Below, piece after piece: positions 26,244 through 34,911 of a stretch of DNA of 55,767 nucleotides (its first letter is position 1; every line of letters starts with the position of its first letter). The notes under the pieces were generated by a model. The model was not told where the DNA came from, did not search any database, and was given only the letters and a program-made list of their open reading frames with translations. This stretch comes from Gammaproteobacteria bacterium (GTDB lineage Bacteria; Pseudomonadota; Gammaproteobacteria; GRL18), in the NCBI GenBank assembly GCA_027012135.1, contig JALUZF010000204.1, positions 1-55,767 of the forward strand, in the 5' to 3' direction. Both the position numbers and the translations under genes were made by a program.

Positions 26244-27493
26244 TGATTCTAAGGAGCCTTCAGCTAAACTTCAATTTGACAGGCATCATTTGTAGAAATT
26301 TAATGTTACTACAAATGTCTGCTGCCAGATTGAAGTTACTGAAAAACTCTTTGCTATTAATTATCACCTGTTGTTTATTGAATGCCTGTAATGTTGACTA
26401 TGAAACGATGGCATCACAACGGGTTGAATATGCTCAGAAGAATCAGGGAGAAATAGTTATTGTGGCTCTTCAGGATTCAGCCAGGAGTCATTATATCAAT
26501 GGAGTTATGTTAGCTGTTGATGAAATTAACCAGCATAAGGGTTTATCAGGTCGACCTCTTAAATTACTTGTTGAACAGGATAGTCCTGATTTTGAGAGCG
26601 CAATACCAACTATTCAGCGTATTGTTTCTAACCCAAAAGTATCAGCCGTCATGGGTCATCAAAATACAGAGGTTGCTATAGCTGCTTCTGCCATTTATGA
26701 AAAAGCTCAGGTACTGTTTTTCTCTCCATTTGTTAGTGCACAGGAGCTGACCTCACATGGTTTTAACTATACTTTTCGTATGCTTGCAGATAATAAACAT
26801 CTGGTGAAGCAGATGAGCAGTTTAGGCAGGATTCTGGGCTTCAAAAAAGTTGCCGTACTCTATGCCCATGCAGATGAATATCGCGAATTAGCCCTGCTGT
26901 TTAAAGAGGCTATCCGTAATGATTTCAGTCTGGTATTTGATCATGCATTATTCAGTAAGTCACCTGACTTCCGCGCTATTTTATCAGACCTGAAACAAAA
27001 AGATGCTGATGTAATTTTTCTCTCTGGCGACTCAGCAACGGCAGCAAGGTTAATTAAACAGGCAAGGGAAATGGGCATAAATATCCCTGTCATGGGTTCA
27101 GGAAATCTTGATTCTGAAATATTTAAAACTTCCGCAGGTGCTGCGGGAAACAGGACCATTGTTCCAACACCTTATAATGTCCAGGCAAAGAACCCGATTA
27201 ATCAGGTTTTTGTTGCCAGTTACCGCAACAAATATAATCAGCTCCCTGATGCAAACGCAGCTCAGGGCTACGATTCAGTTATGCTTTTTGCTGACAAAGT
27301 AGTAAGAGCCGGGTCAACCCGGCCTGCCCTGCTGGCATCTATTGTGCATTTCTCGCCGCCCTGGACAGGTGTTTCAGGAATATATCGCTTTAATAAAGCA
27401 GGCAATATTTATGGAAAGCCGTATTTCTTTCGGGTATTAAAAAATGAAAACTGGCAGATGCTTTCTACCCCCAGTCCAGAAGAACAACACTAA
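26243..27493 (+). CDS. Leu/Ile/Val-type substrate-binding lipoprotein
   Basis: This type-I periplasmic binding fold protein of about 416 residues has a lipobox LLNAC near residue 50 and runs such as ILGFKKVAVLYAHADEY and DADVIFLSGDSATAARLIKQA. ABC amino-acid or urea binding proteins look like this, but no permease or ATPase genes follow, so it may act as a sensor or with a distant transporter. The TGATG overlap favours the start at 26243; an ATG at 26315 gives a tidier signal peptide (MSAARLKLLKNSLLLIITC). Confidence 0.8.
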   Translation: MILRSLQLNFNLTGIICRNLMLLQMSAARLKLLKNSLLLIITCCLLNACNVDYETMASQRVEYAQKNQGEIVIVALQDSARSHYINGVMLAVDEINQHKGLSGRPLKLLVEQDSPDFESAIPTIQRIVSNPKVSAVMGHQNTEVAIAASAIYEKAQVLFFSPFVSAQELTSHGFNYTFRMLADNKHLVKQMSSLGRILGFKKVAVLYAHADEYRELALLFKEAIRNDFSLVFDHALFSKSPDFRAILSDLKQKDADVIFLSGDSATAARLIKQAREMGINIPVMGSGNLDSEIFKTSAGAAGNRTIVPTPYNVQAKNPINQVFVASYRNKYNQLPDANAAQGYDSVMLFADKVVRAGSTRPALLASIVHFSPPWTGVSGIYRFNKAGNIYGKPYFFRVLKNENWQMLSTPSPEEQH

Positions 27494-27816
27494 AACATAC
27501 CTGGAATAATTACTGGAACGTAACTATTCAGTATAAATTAGTATGACATAGAGTAAATGGCTGCAGGTACTGTGTTTGCGGGGTTTTGAAAAGTTCTAAA
27601 CCGATACATGGACGTACTTGAGCGCCCCCGGAAATACAGTACCACCTGCAGCCATTAACGGTTCGATACACTGAATAGATACATGGGAACAATACTTATG
27701 TATAAGAACGCTTAACTGAAAACAACAAAGCATGTTCGAGTACCAAAGTTGTTTCATGCACATTTTAAACTTGTTATAATTTACCTACACTGCTAATGAA
27801 TGATTGGAGACTACTT
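27494..27816. other. intergenic region containing inverted-repeat copy A
   Basis: About 320 bp separate the binding-protein gene from the DUF697-like gene. Apart from the repeat described at 27557-27655, nothing else was recognised. Confidence 0.4.
27557..27655 (+). repeat. hairpin-forming intergenic repeat, copy A
   Basis: The ends ATGGCTGCAGGT (27557) and ACCTGCAGCCAT (27644) are perfect complements. The middle 44 bases (27583-27626) recur perfectly, inverted, at 32552-32595. Partial similarity continues on both flanks, so this is a member of a small mobile-like or REP-type repeat family. Confidence 0.85.
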
Positions 27817-28491
27817 ATGGATAACGACACAACTAAGCTATCCGAAACAATTGAAGAACTGGAAACTGATCTGCATACTGTAGCAACAGCGCTAAGACTG
27901 TCTGAGGCTCAGAACATTGTAGAAACTAATGTAATTATTTCCATGGCGTCTGGATTAATTCCTGTTCCTTTATTTGATATGATCAGTCTGACCAATATTC
28001 AGTTTCATATGATTCAGACCCTGGCAGAGCATTATGAAATTCCTGCTGACAATATTAACAAATCACTTATTACTTCTATTATCTCTGGCTCATTACCTGC
28101 TATTTCCATGCTTGGACTAGGTAGCATTATTAAAAGTGTACCCGGGATTGGATCTTTGGCAGGTAGTGGCAGTGTCTCCATTATTTCCGGTGCCATTAGC
28201 TATGCTCTGGGTCAGGTTTTTATCCGCCACTTTCAGCAAGGTGGAACACTGGAAGATTTTAACCCGGATTCAGCAAAAGAATATTTTAATGAACAGTACA
28301 AAGCGGGAAAACTAATAGCCCGTGAATTAATTCAGGAAATAAAACAACGAAAAGAAGAGATATTATCTGACTCCAAAACCCACCCGGAAACTGTAGATGA
28401 AGATATAACGAGCAAGGCTGAAAGCCCCTCGGAAACGGTCAATGAAGATCAATTATCCGACTCCAAAAAAACCAGCTCGGATGCAGCCTGA
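27817..28491 (+). CDS. stand-alone DUF697-like membrane protein (copy 1)
   Basis: This protein of about 224 residues has a helical N-terminus, then the DUF697-like core: MASGLIPVPLFDMISLTNIQ, a small-residue-rich membrane region (SGSLPAISMLGLGSIIKSV), and the run RHFQQGGTLEDFNPDSAKEY. The tail is acidic and Ser-rich. The ATG at 27817 is chosen because GGAGA lies eight bases before it. The core is shared with proteins at 36229, 37162 and the N-terminus of the ATPase at 43598. DUF697 proteins in other systems associate with membranes or GTPases; here I infer an organelle-membrane role. Confidence 0.75.
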   Translation: MDNDTTKLSETIEELETDLHTVATALRLSEAQNIVETNVIISMASGLIPVPLFDMISLTNIQFHMIQTLAEHYEIPADNINKSLITSIISGSLPAISMLGLGSIIKSVPGIGSLAGSGSVSIISGAISYALGQVFIRHFQQGGTLEDFNPDSAKEYFNEQYKAGKLIARELIQEIKQRKEEILSDSKTHPETVDEDITSKAESPSETVNEDQLSDSKKTSSDAA

Positions 28492-28646
28492 TTGAAAAAA
28501 GTTGTCACAAATAGTTATAGATAGCTGCAGTGGCCAGTGGAACGCTAGTGGATCATCATAGTGGCGAATGAAGGTATGGATCAAAAATAGCCTGTAATTT
28601 CTCATCAGGCTATCAGTATTCGTTGTTATAAGAATTGCGAATAAAA

Positions 28647-29417
28647 CTATTTATATTTTACAAACAGATCACCTGCAACCACCACTGTATAAGTAAAAAC
28701 AGGATCACCCTTTTGTTTTGGAACCACCTGCAAAAACCCATTCAGAGCAAATTGTTCTACCATCCCTTCCCCTTTGACAACTTCTCCATTCATACGAATA
28801 ACATCTCCTGTATGCAACACAGCAATGTCATCCTGTTGCAATTCAGTCTTGTCAATTTCTACTTCAGTCTCGTTACGTAACACCCATATTTTTTGAAAAC
28901 CTGGATCAAAAGCCCTGGCCATACCAATAGAGGCGATGTTTCCAGCCTGTAAAGCCCATTTACGCACACTAAAAGAAAAAGTAAGCAAGGAAGATAAAAG
29001 CAGATAACGTCCTGTCAGAATAGTTCCTGCCACACTGGCAAGCTCAAAAATAGTCAATGGGGATTTTTTCCGCCTTTCATTGGATCGATGAATCGTAATA
29101 AAAAAATAGTAGGTGCTATAACCCAGAAAAGGAATGCTTGCAAGGGTAAACGGTGAAAAGACAAGCGCACCAGAACCTGTAAGAGCCAATGCCATGAGTG
29201 AAGCCCGCTGACCGTGTACTACCTCAGCAGTATCATCTATAATGGTGACTTCCTTACTGATCTCGTTTGAAGATTCCTGGTCACTGGAAAGAACAGGTTT
29301 CGGGAAATAAGGTGAGAGTACAACAGAAGATGCCCGCTTTTTTTGCTTCTGTTCCCGCCATAGAGCACTCGCAACGCCACTCATGACCAGCGGTAAGAAT
29401 AATGCCATTTGTATCAT
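28647..29417 (-). CDS. truncated P-type ATPase-like protein (membrane part plus actuator domain)
   Basis: The 256-residue protein resembles the first third of the four paralogous ATPases: an N-terminal membrane segment, a linker, two to four membrane segments, then an actuator domain (KIWVLRNETEVEIDKTELQQ, LHTGDVIRMNGEVVKGEG). It stops at the end of that domain. The TGE loop is replaced by ALNGFLQ, so dephosphorylation chemistry is lost. I found no phosphorylation or nucleotide domain downstream, and AGAGG precedes the ATG. It could be a regulatory or structural partner of the full ATPases, or a decayed copy. An accessory role is favoured because the reading frame is intact. Confidence 0.6.
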   Translation of the reverse strand: MIQMALFLPLVMSGVASALWREQKQKKRASSVVLSPYFPKPVLSSDQESSNEISKEVTIIDDTAEVVHGQRASLMALALTGSGALVFSPFTLASIPFLGYSTYYFFITIHRSNERRKKSPLTIFELASVAGTILTGRYLLLSSLLTFSFSVRKWALQAGNIASIGMARAFDPGFQKIWVLRNETEVEIDKTELQQDDIAVLHTGDVIRMNGEVVKGEGMVEQFALNGFLQVVPKQKGDPVFTYTVVVAGDLFVKYK

Positions 29418-29541
29418 ATTAACCTCTATCTATCAGCGGAATGAAGGAATAAGATTGACGATAAAACCATAAAAAAGATAAAAAACTTTATTCGACAATT
29501 CGTATATAGTAGCATATATAGATAAAGTGTACCACGTCAAT

Positions 29542-29569
29542 ACGATGGATACAAAAGACGATGGATACA
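29542..29569. repeat. 12-bp direct repeat in divergent promoter region
   Basis: ACGATGGATACA occurs at 29542 and 29558, between divergent genes starting at 29417 (minus) and 29623 (plus). It may be a regulator site. Confidence 0.5.
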
Positions 29570-29622
29570 GATGAATACAAAAGTCAATAAAATAACCACT
29601 CAAAAACCAGGATAATATTATC

Positions 29623-30141
29623 ATGAGCAATATAAACAGTTGCATTGCCATTTTCAAGACCCATCATGAGGCTGAACAGGCCATCAAGGAGTTAGATCGT
29701 GCCGGTTTTGATATGCAAAAACTCTCCATTGTGGGTAAGGACTATGCGCGGGAAGAAAATGTCATCGGTTATTACAACGGCATTAACAGGGTAAAATTCT
29801 GGGGCAAACGGGGTGCCTTCTGGGGTGGTCTCTGGGGGTTGTTGTTTAATCCTGCTTTTATGTGCGTTCCTGGTACTGCTTCACTAAGCGCTGGCGGATT
29901 TCTGTTTATCACACTTGCCAGCGGTCTGAGTACGGCCATATTTACAGGCAGTCTTACCGCTCTTGGTGCAGCACTGTACAGTATTGGCGTTCCCAGAAAC
30001 AGCATTATTAATTATGAAACGGCTGTTAAAATGGAAAAATACCTGCTGATAGTGCATGGCACTCAGGATGAAACAGAACGCGCCAGCGATATTCTGAATA
30101 CAGGCAAAGAAGTTGAAGTTGCGGTCTATACAACTGAATAA
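29623..30141 (+). CDS. YflT/general-stress-like membrane protein
   Basis: The 172-residue protein opens with the pattern IAIFKTHHEAEQAIKELDRA and LSIVGKDY typical of the general-stress protein YflT/DUF1269-like group, has two membrane segments in the middle (about 65-125), and closes with a second ferredoxin-like half (KYLLIVHGTQDETERASDIL). It is likely an inner-membrane stress protein; the reaction is unknown. It is convergent with the molybdopterin enzyme gene. Confidence 0.75.
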   Translation: MSNINSCIAIFKTHHEAEQAIKELDRAGFDMQKLSIVGKDYAREENVIGYYNGINRVKFWGKRGAFWGGLWGLLFNPAFMCVPGTASLSAGGFLFITLASGLSTAIFTGSLTALGAALYSIGVPRNSIINYETAVKMEKYLLIVHGTQDETERASDILNTGKEVEVAVYTTE

Positions 30142-30173
30142 CATTCTATCTGCCAGGTCCGCGTATATACTAA

Positions 30174-32261
30174 CTACCGCACTGATGTAACCTGACACAA
30201 ACTGGACTTATACGCAGGAAAGCCACTGACAGGATCGAGTTGCTGGTCATCGGTTAACTCATTAATATTGGCATTACCCCAACCATGATAAGCATGTACC
30301 ACACCTGATAGCATGGTATCCGTCACTTCTGCCACCATTTCTACTGTGCCCCTGGGAGAGGATATGGCAACGGTTTGAGCATTTTTTATTCCCCGACTTT
30401 CGGCATCTTTAGGGTGTATCTGAATACGGGGGGTGGGGTCTAAACTACGTAACCGTTTAAACATACGTTGTTGAGAGTGGACATAAGCAATGGAACGGCC
30501 ACCGGTAGTTAAAACAAGGGGATATTTTTTGGCAATATCTGGTGTACTGACCGGGCTCTCAGCCGGTTCGCAATAAACAGGTAATCCGTCATAACCCGCG
30601 CTACGCAATTCATCGGAATCAAATTCAATTTTCCCACTGAAGGTTGGAAAACCTTTTTTTTCATATATTTTTTCAGTTTGACCATTTAGAGTCTCGTCCA
30701 TCACCACTGAGCCAAATAAATCAACACCTTCTGATTTGACCTGCAACTCTTTCCAGAGATCCGGGTTCAGGATTTCTGCCTGTTCCTGAATACTGGCATG
30801 CAGATCGCCATGCCAGAACTTTTCCGGCATACCTAAATAACAACCTAAATCCAGGATAATTTGGGCATCGGATCGGGCTTCACCTTCGGGTTCTGTAATG
30901 GGTTTTCGGTATTGCACCGTACCTCGATAGTGACAGCGGGTTGCGGTAATCAGAGCTTCTCGCTCAAGTGAAGTGGCGGCAGGAAAAACGATGTCCGCCA
31001 TTTGTGTTGCCGGATTATGAAAAAAATCCACACAGGCAAAAAAATCAAGTTTTTTTAACGCTTCGCTTAAATCCCTGGTGTTGGGCCACATAATGGGGTT
31101 AATACCTAATGCAAACATAGCTCGAATTTGGGTTGATTCCTGCCCTTCAATTGCACGCTTAAGCAGCATGGGCTGTGCTTCAGGAACATGTTTAAGCCAG
31201 ACTGGAAATTTATCATGACCGATTCGGGGGGGTAATTGGTCGATGGTCTCTTTATAAAGGTCAATGGATTTAGGCCTGGCATTACTAAAGAAAAAGCGAT
31301 TTCCTCCGGGAATATCAATATTACCCGTAGCAGCGGCCAGTAATATCATCGCTCGGTGATTTTGAAAGCCATTAGTATGATGAGTGGTAGAACAGGCTGA
31401 CATGACTAGCTGCGCCGGCCCTGAAGTGCCATACCATTTAGCCGCCTGGTAAATATCTTCGGCAGGTACCTGGCAAATTTGGGCAACACGCTGTGGCGTA
31501 AATGATTTAATATATTCTTTAAAAGCTTCGACACCATGACACCAACGTTCAAGAAAATCATGATCAACCCAGTTATTTTCAAACAGCAGATGATGAATGC
31601 CTAATGCCAGAGCACCATCTGTACCTGGTCGAATGGGCAGATATAAATCGGCCCGTTCAGCCGTTTCAGTGCGTCTGGGGTCAACAACAATCATTTTAAG
31701 CCCTTCTCCAGGCTCAATAATGGGGTGTTTATCAAAAGGTACAACAGAATGAACAGGATTGGTTGACCAGATCAATCGACAGCGGGTTTCTGGAGAGGCC
31801 ATTAAGCTGGCATGTTTAAAGTGATAACCGTAAGTTACTTCCTCACAAACCTGGGCTGAAGTAAAGCAGCATCCTGATTCCGTCATATAGTTGGGTGAAC
31901 CAAAAAGATGGGTGAGCCGTTGCAGATAGGAGCGCGCTTCTTTGGTATAACCACTAAAAAAAGCCACGCTTTCTGCACCATATTTCTGCTTGATCTCATT
32001 CAATGCGTCTGCGGTTACTGTTAACGCCTTATCCCAGGAAATACGTTGGTAACGTGTGCCATTAGCCGTTTTAACTTTTTGTAATGGATACAGCAAACGT
32101 TCAGGATGATTTTGCATTTCCAGTTGTATTTTACTACGCGGACAATCAGGCCCTGATAATTTTCTGACCTGATTATTGCTGTCATACCGTACATCAAAGG
32201 TACAGTTCAGCTCACATTGATAACAGGTGGTTTTAGAAGGTTTAGAACCTGTTAATAACAT
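30174..32261 (-). CDS. molybdopterin oxidoreductase with 4Fe-4S site
   Basis: This cytoplasmic member of the DMSO-reductase superfamily has about 695 residues. Four Cys for a 4Fe-4S cluster lie at 13, 16, 20 and 40 (CYQCELNC and GPDC). Pterin-binding runs include FFSGYTKEARSY and the C-terminal YHGWGNANINELTDDQQ and GFPAYKSSLCQV. The region of the metal ligand reads TESGCCFTSAQV, suggesting Cys. There is no twin-arginine signal and no electron-transfer partner genes nearby. The substrate is unknown. The start at 32261 has AAAAGGAAG upstream and is preferred over 32279. Confidence 0.88.
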   Translation of the reverse strand: MLLTGSKPSKTTCYQCELNCTFDVRYDSNNQVRKLSGPDCPRSKIQLEMQNHPERLLYPLQKVKTANGTRYQRISWDKALTVTADALNEIKQKYGAESVAFFSGYTKEARSYLQRLTHLFGSPNYMTESGCCFTSAQVCEEVTYGYHFKHASLMASPETRCRLIWSTNPVHSVVPFDKHPIIEPGEGLKMIVVDPRRTETAERADLYLPIRPGTDGALALGIHHLLFENNWVDHDFLERWCHGVEAFKEYIKSFTPQRVAQICQVPAEDIYQAAKWYGTSGPAQLVMSACSTTHHTNGFQNHRAMILLAAATGNIDIPGGNRFFFSNARPKSIDLYKETIDQLPPRIGHDKFPVWLKHVPEAQPMLLKRAIEGQESTQIRAMFALGINPIMWPNTRDLSEALKKLDFFACVDFFHNPATQMADIVFPAATSLEREALITATRCHYRGTVQYRKPITEPEGEARSDAQIILDLGCYLGMPEKFWHGDLHASIQEQAEILNPDLWKELQVKSEGVDLFGSVVMDETLNGQTEKIYEKKGFPTFSGKIEFDSDELRSAGYDGLPVYCEPAESPVSTPDIAKKYPLVLTTGGRSIAYVHSQQRMFKRLRSLDPTPRIQIHPKDAESRGIKNAQTVAISSPRGTVEMVAEVTDTMLSGVVHAYHGWGNANINELTDDQQLDPVSGFPAYKSSLCQVTSVR

Positions 32262-32312
32262 AATGCTTCCTTTTAACATGCTATTTATTTTGCTTGAAAT
32301 AGTGTAACTTAT

Positions 32313-32497
32313 ATGGTTCGCCCCACGTATGCAAGTGATACCACGGTACTCATGGAGGATAAAGTTGCAGTCTTATATCCGGCCTCCAGGTGGAGAATAC
32401 AAATGCTCCGGGCCCTAATGGAAATACTCTGTTGTTATGTGTAAAAACACAATTTTGGCACATTTTTATGATGCCGTTAGAGAGTGGGGCGAACCAT
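32313..32497. repeat. 185-bp element bounded by 14-bp inverted repeats
   Basis: ATGGTTCGCCCCAC at 32313-32326 and its exact complement GTGGGGCGAACCAT at 32484-32497 enclose non-coding sequence. Size and ends fit a MITE-like element, with no transposase. Confidence 0.55.
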
Positions 32498-32551
32498 TCC
32501 ATTTATTCAGTATACCTGACCATGACTGTCTGCAGGCACTGAATTTCCAGG

Positions 32552-32595
32552 GGCGCTCAAGTACGTCCATGTATCGGTTTAGAACTTTTCAAAAC
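32552..32595 (-). repeat. intergenic repeat, copy B (inverted)
   Basis: This is a perfect 44-bp inverted copy of 27583-27626. Flanking similarity extends to about 32700, with an insertion of roughly 60 bp relative to copy A. Confidence 0.85.
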
Positions 32596-32762
32596 TTGTT
32601 TTGTAAAAAGTTCTTATCCAGGTGATTGTGAAAACATCCATGTTTTCAAAACCCTGTAAATTCAGTACCTACAGCCATTTACTCTACGTTGTTTTAATTT
32701 ATACTGAGTAGTTACGAAATAGTTTAATTAATAATGTTGTCAGTCGGAACTTTTTTCTAAAG

Positions 32763-34823
32763 CTATTTTTCTGCCAACCTGTTTTTATCTCCTTTATTAC
32801 AATGCCCGCGAACAGGACGCATTGCTACCGCAATACCTGCGAGCAAACCAATCTGAGGAAAAATAAAAGACTGTATCAAGCCAAGATTAAAAAACAAAAT
32901 AGATCCAACAACCGATACCACACTGGGGGTAACTACAGTAGCGACAACTTTTTTCATATGGCCATTAAATTGTTGACCCATGCCAAACAGGTAAGGCAGC
33001 TGGTTAAGTGTTTTGCCCATTAAAACAATTTGCGCTGCATCTGTGGCAACAGTAGACGCACCACGGATAGATACGGAAACATCAGCTTCCTGTAAGGCAA
33101 TAGAATCATTAATACCATCACCGACATAGCAAACGGATTTGCCTTCTGCCTGAAGCTGTTTAATGAGTTTTGCTTTTTGTTCTGGCAGAACTTCAGCAAA
33201 ATAGTGGTTAATACCCAGCTCATCAGCCAGTTGACGAGTGGGGGCATCATGATCACCAGAAATAATATAGGTAGACTCGATACCGCATTCATGCATTAAC
33301 TCATGGATTAATTCTTTAGTCCCGGGACGGATAGCCGCCGCCAGCTCAATGCTGCCTACAGCACTATCATCGATGGCAACCGCAATCATAGGAACCCCCT
33401 GCTCCTGACAGTATGTTTGGGCGGTACGGATATCATCAGGAATATGGATATCTTCCTGCTCAAGAAAACGCACACTGCCGACCCGTACAATATGTCCTTC
33501 AATACCAACGGTAAGACCATAACCCAGCTTGTAGGCAGATTCTTCTATGTTGGGTAATTCCAGTTGTTGTTCTATTGCCTGCTGAATAATGGCCTGGGCA
33601 ATGGGATGACTTTGTTTACTTTCTGCGGCAGCGGCATAACGCAGCACTTCCTGTTCGGAGTACTCACCACACAGGTGAATTTTCTCTACCCGAGGTTGAG
33701 CTTCCGTTAAAGTACCGGTCTTGTCAAAAACAACCGTATCCACTTTTTCCAGCAACTCAAAGGTATGCCCGTCCTTAACCAGAATACCATTATGGGACGC
33801 CATATCCAGATAGTTCATCACACCAATCGCAGAAGCAATAGAGGCCCGATATTTAAAGTGAGAGTTCAACACTCCCAGTGCACCAATCGGGCCAATAAAA
33901 GGCAGGGATACTGCACTAATTGCAAAAGTAGGCAGCACACTCCTGTCACTGATTTCTCTGGACCAGAGCTGTACATCGGTTTTGGTACTGATAGTATTAT
34001 TAAGAATAGTGGCAATTTGTGCTGCTGTAGTTTGCTGGCCCGTCTCACGCGCATGAATGTATATTTTTCCAGCCAACACCAATGTCAGGGCAAATACCTC
34101 ATCACCGGCCGATTTTTCTACAGGTTGAAATTCACCAGTTAGAATATGCTGATCAACTGAAGCGGAGCCTTCCACAATCTCGCCGTCAACAGGAATGGTG
34201 CTCCCTGCACCCACCATCACTGTATCACCCGTTTTTAACTCTTCAAAAGGTATTTCCCGCTCAATACTATCATGCACCACCCATACGGTACTGGGTTGCT
34301 GCTTAAAGACATCAATAATATTTTTCTTTGAGTTATCCGTGATTTTAGAGAGTAATTTACGATTCAGACTGAACATAAAAACTGAGAAACTGGCAAAAAC
34401 AAGGTAGCCGTTAAGCAGCAATAATACTTTCATCGTTGCTGAGAGAAAATCAACCGTTAGTTTTTTTTCCTTAAACAGTCCTTTAAAAGCCTGCATAATC
34501 GCAAAATGGGTGATATACAAAATGCCCGGCAAACTCAGTAAGCCAATGGGAAAATAAAACAGCTTGCCGATAATTGCCAGGCTCAAAGAAGCCATAGAAA
34601 CCACCATATTACGATCGGTTAGTTTCTGTTGCGGATTTTTTTTATCCAGGTTGCCCGCAGAAAACTCTTTGAGATGCTGATGACGTGCAGAACCTGTAAA
34701 GGGTATAACACGTTCCTTTTTAGGCTTTCTGGCACGTGCCTTACGGAGTGTTTTTTGGTTCTTTTTTACATACCGATAGAGATAGGTACCAAAACCAGTG
34801 GCACTAATTATTTCAAGAATCAT
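32763..34823 (-). CDS. P1B-type ATPase without HMA domain (copy 2)
   Basis: The 686-residue paralogue of the ATPase at 19413 differs in two ways. The N-terminus carries a strongly basic Lys/Arg stretch (residues 20-38, KKNQKTLRKARARKPKKE). The membrane metal-site motif reads ASAIGVMNYL (330-339), so even the normally invariant proline is Ala. TGE (229-231), DKTGTLT (Asp367), SHPIAQAI and GDGINDSIAL are intact, so it should still hydrolyse ATP. GGAG precedes the ATG. Transport may be altered or uncoupled; an N-terminal Arg-rich motif is, as I recall, also seen in ferrosome FezB. Confidence 0.88.
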   Translation of the reverse strand: MILEIISATGFGTYLYRYVKKNQKTLRKARARKPKKERVIPFTGSARHQHLKEFSAGNLDKKNPQQKLTDRNMVVSMASLSLAIIGKLFYFPIGLLSLPGILYITHFAIMQAFKGLFKEKKLTVDFLSATMKVLLLLNGYLVFASFSVFMFSLNRKLLSKITDNSKKNIIDVFKQQPSTVWVVHDSIEREIPFEELKTGDTVMVGAGSTIPVDGEIVEGSASVDQHILTGEFQPVEKSAGDEVFALTLVLAGKIYIHARETGQQTTAAQIATILNNTISTKTDVQLWSREISDRSVLPTFAISAVSLPFIGPIGALGVLNSHFKYRASIASAIGVMNYLDMASHNGILVKDGHTFELLEKVDTVVFDKTGTLTEAQPRVEKIHLCGEYSEQEVLRYAAAAESKQSHPIAQAIIQQAIEQQLELPNIEESAYKLGYGLTVGIEGHIVRVGSVRFLEQEDIHIPDDIRTAQTYCQEQGVPMIAVAIDDSAVGSIELAAAIRPGTKELIHELMHECGIESTYIISGDHDAPTRQLADELGINHYFAEVLPEQKAKLIKQLQAEGKSVCYVGDGINDSIALQEADVSVSIRGASTVATDAAQIVLMGKTLNQLPYLFGMGQQFNGHMKKVVATVVTPSVVSVVGSILFFNLGLIQSFIFPQIGLLAGIAVAMRPVRGHCNKGDKNRLAEK

Positions 34824-34911
34824 GCCCGGCTCCGTTATCGCAACTTTTCATACGTTTTACCCATTTATTTTCTATCATATATATTTACTTACCAGTTCAT
34901 AGGACCGGAAT

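Larger units (their letters stand above)
32262..32762. other. intergenic region rich in inverted repeats
   Basis: About 500 bp hold an inverted-repeat element (32313-32497) and repeat copy B (32552-32595). A short ORF here (32437-32625) falls in the repeats and is not believed. Confidence 0.5.

Noticed and set aside
29433-29657. Minus-strand 74-residue hydrophobic ORF
   Set aside because: It overlaps the start of the stress-protein gene and the direct-repeat promoter region; shadow of AT-rich sequence.
32437-32625. Plus-strand 62-residue ORF
   Set aside because: It lies in repeat elements and its sequence is repeat-derived; not a gene.
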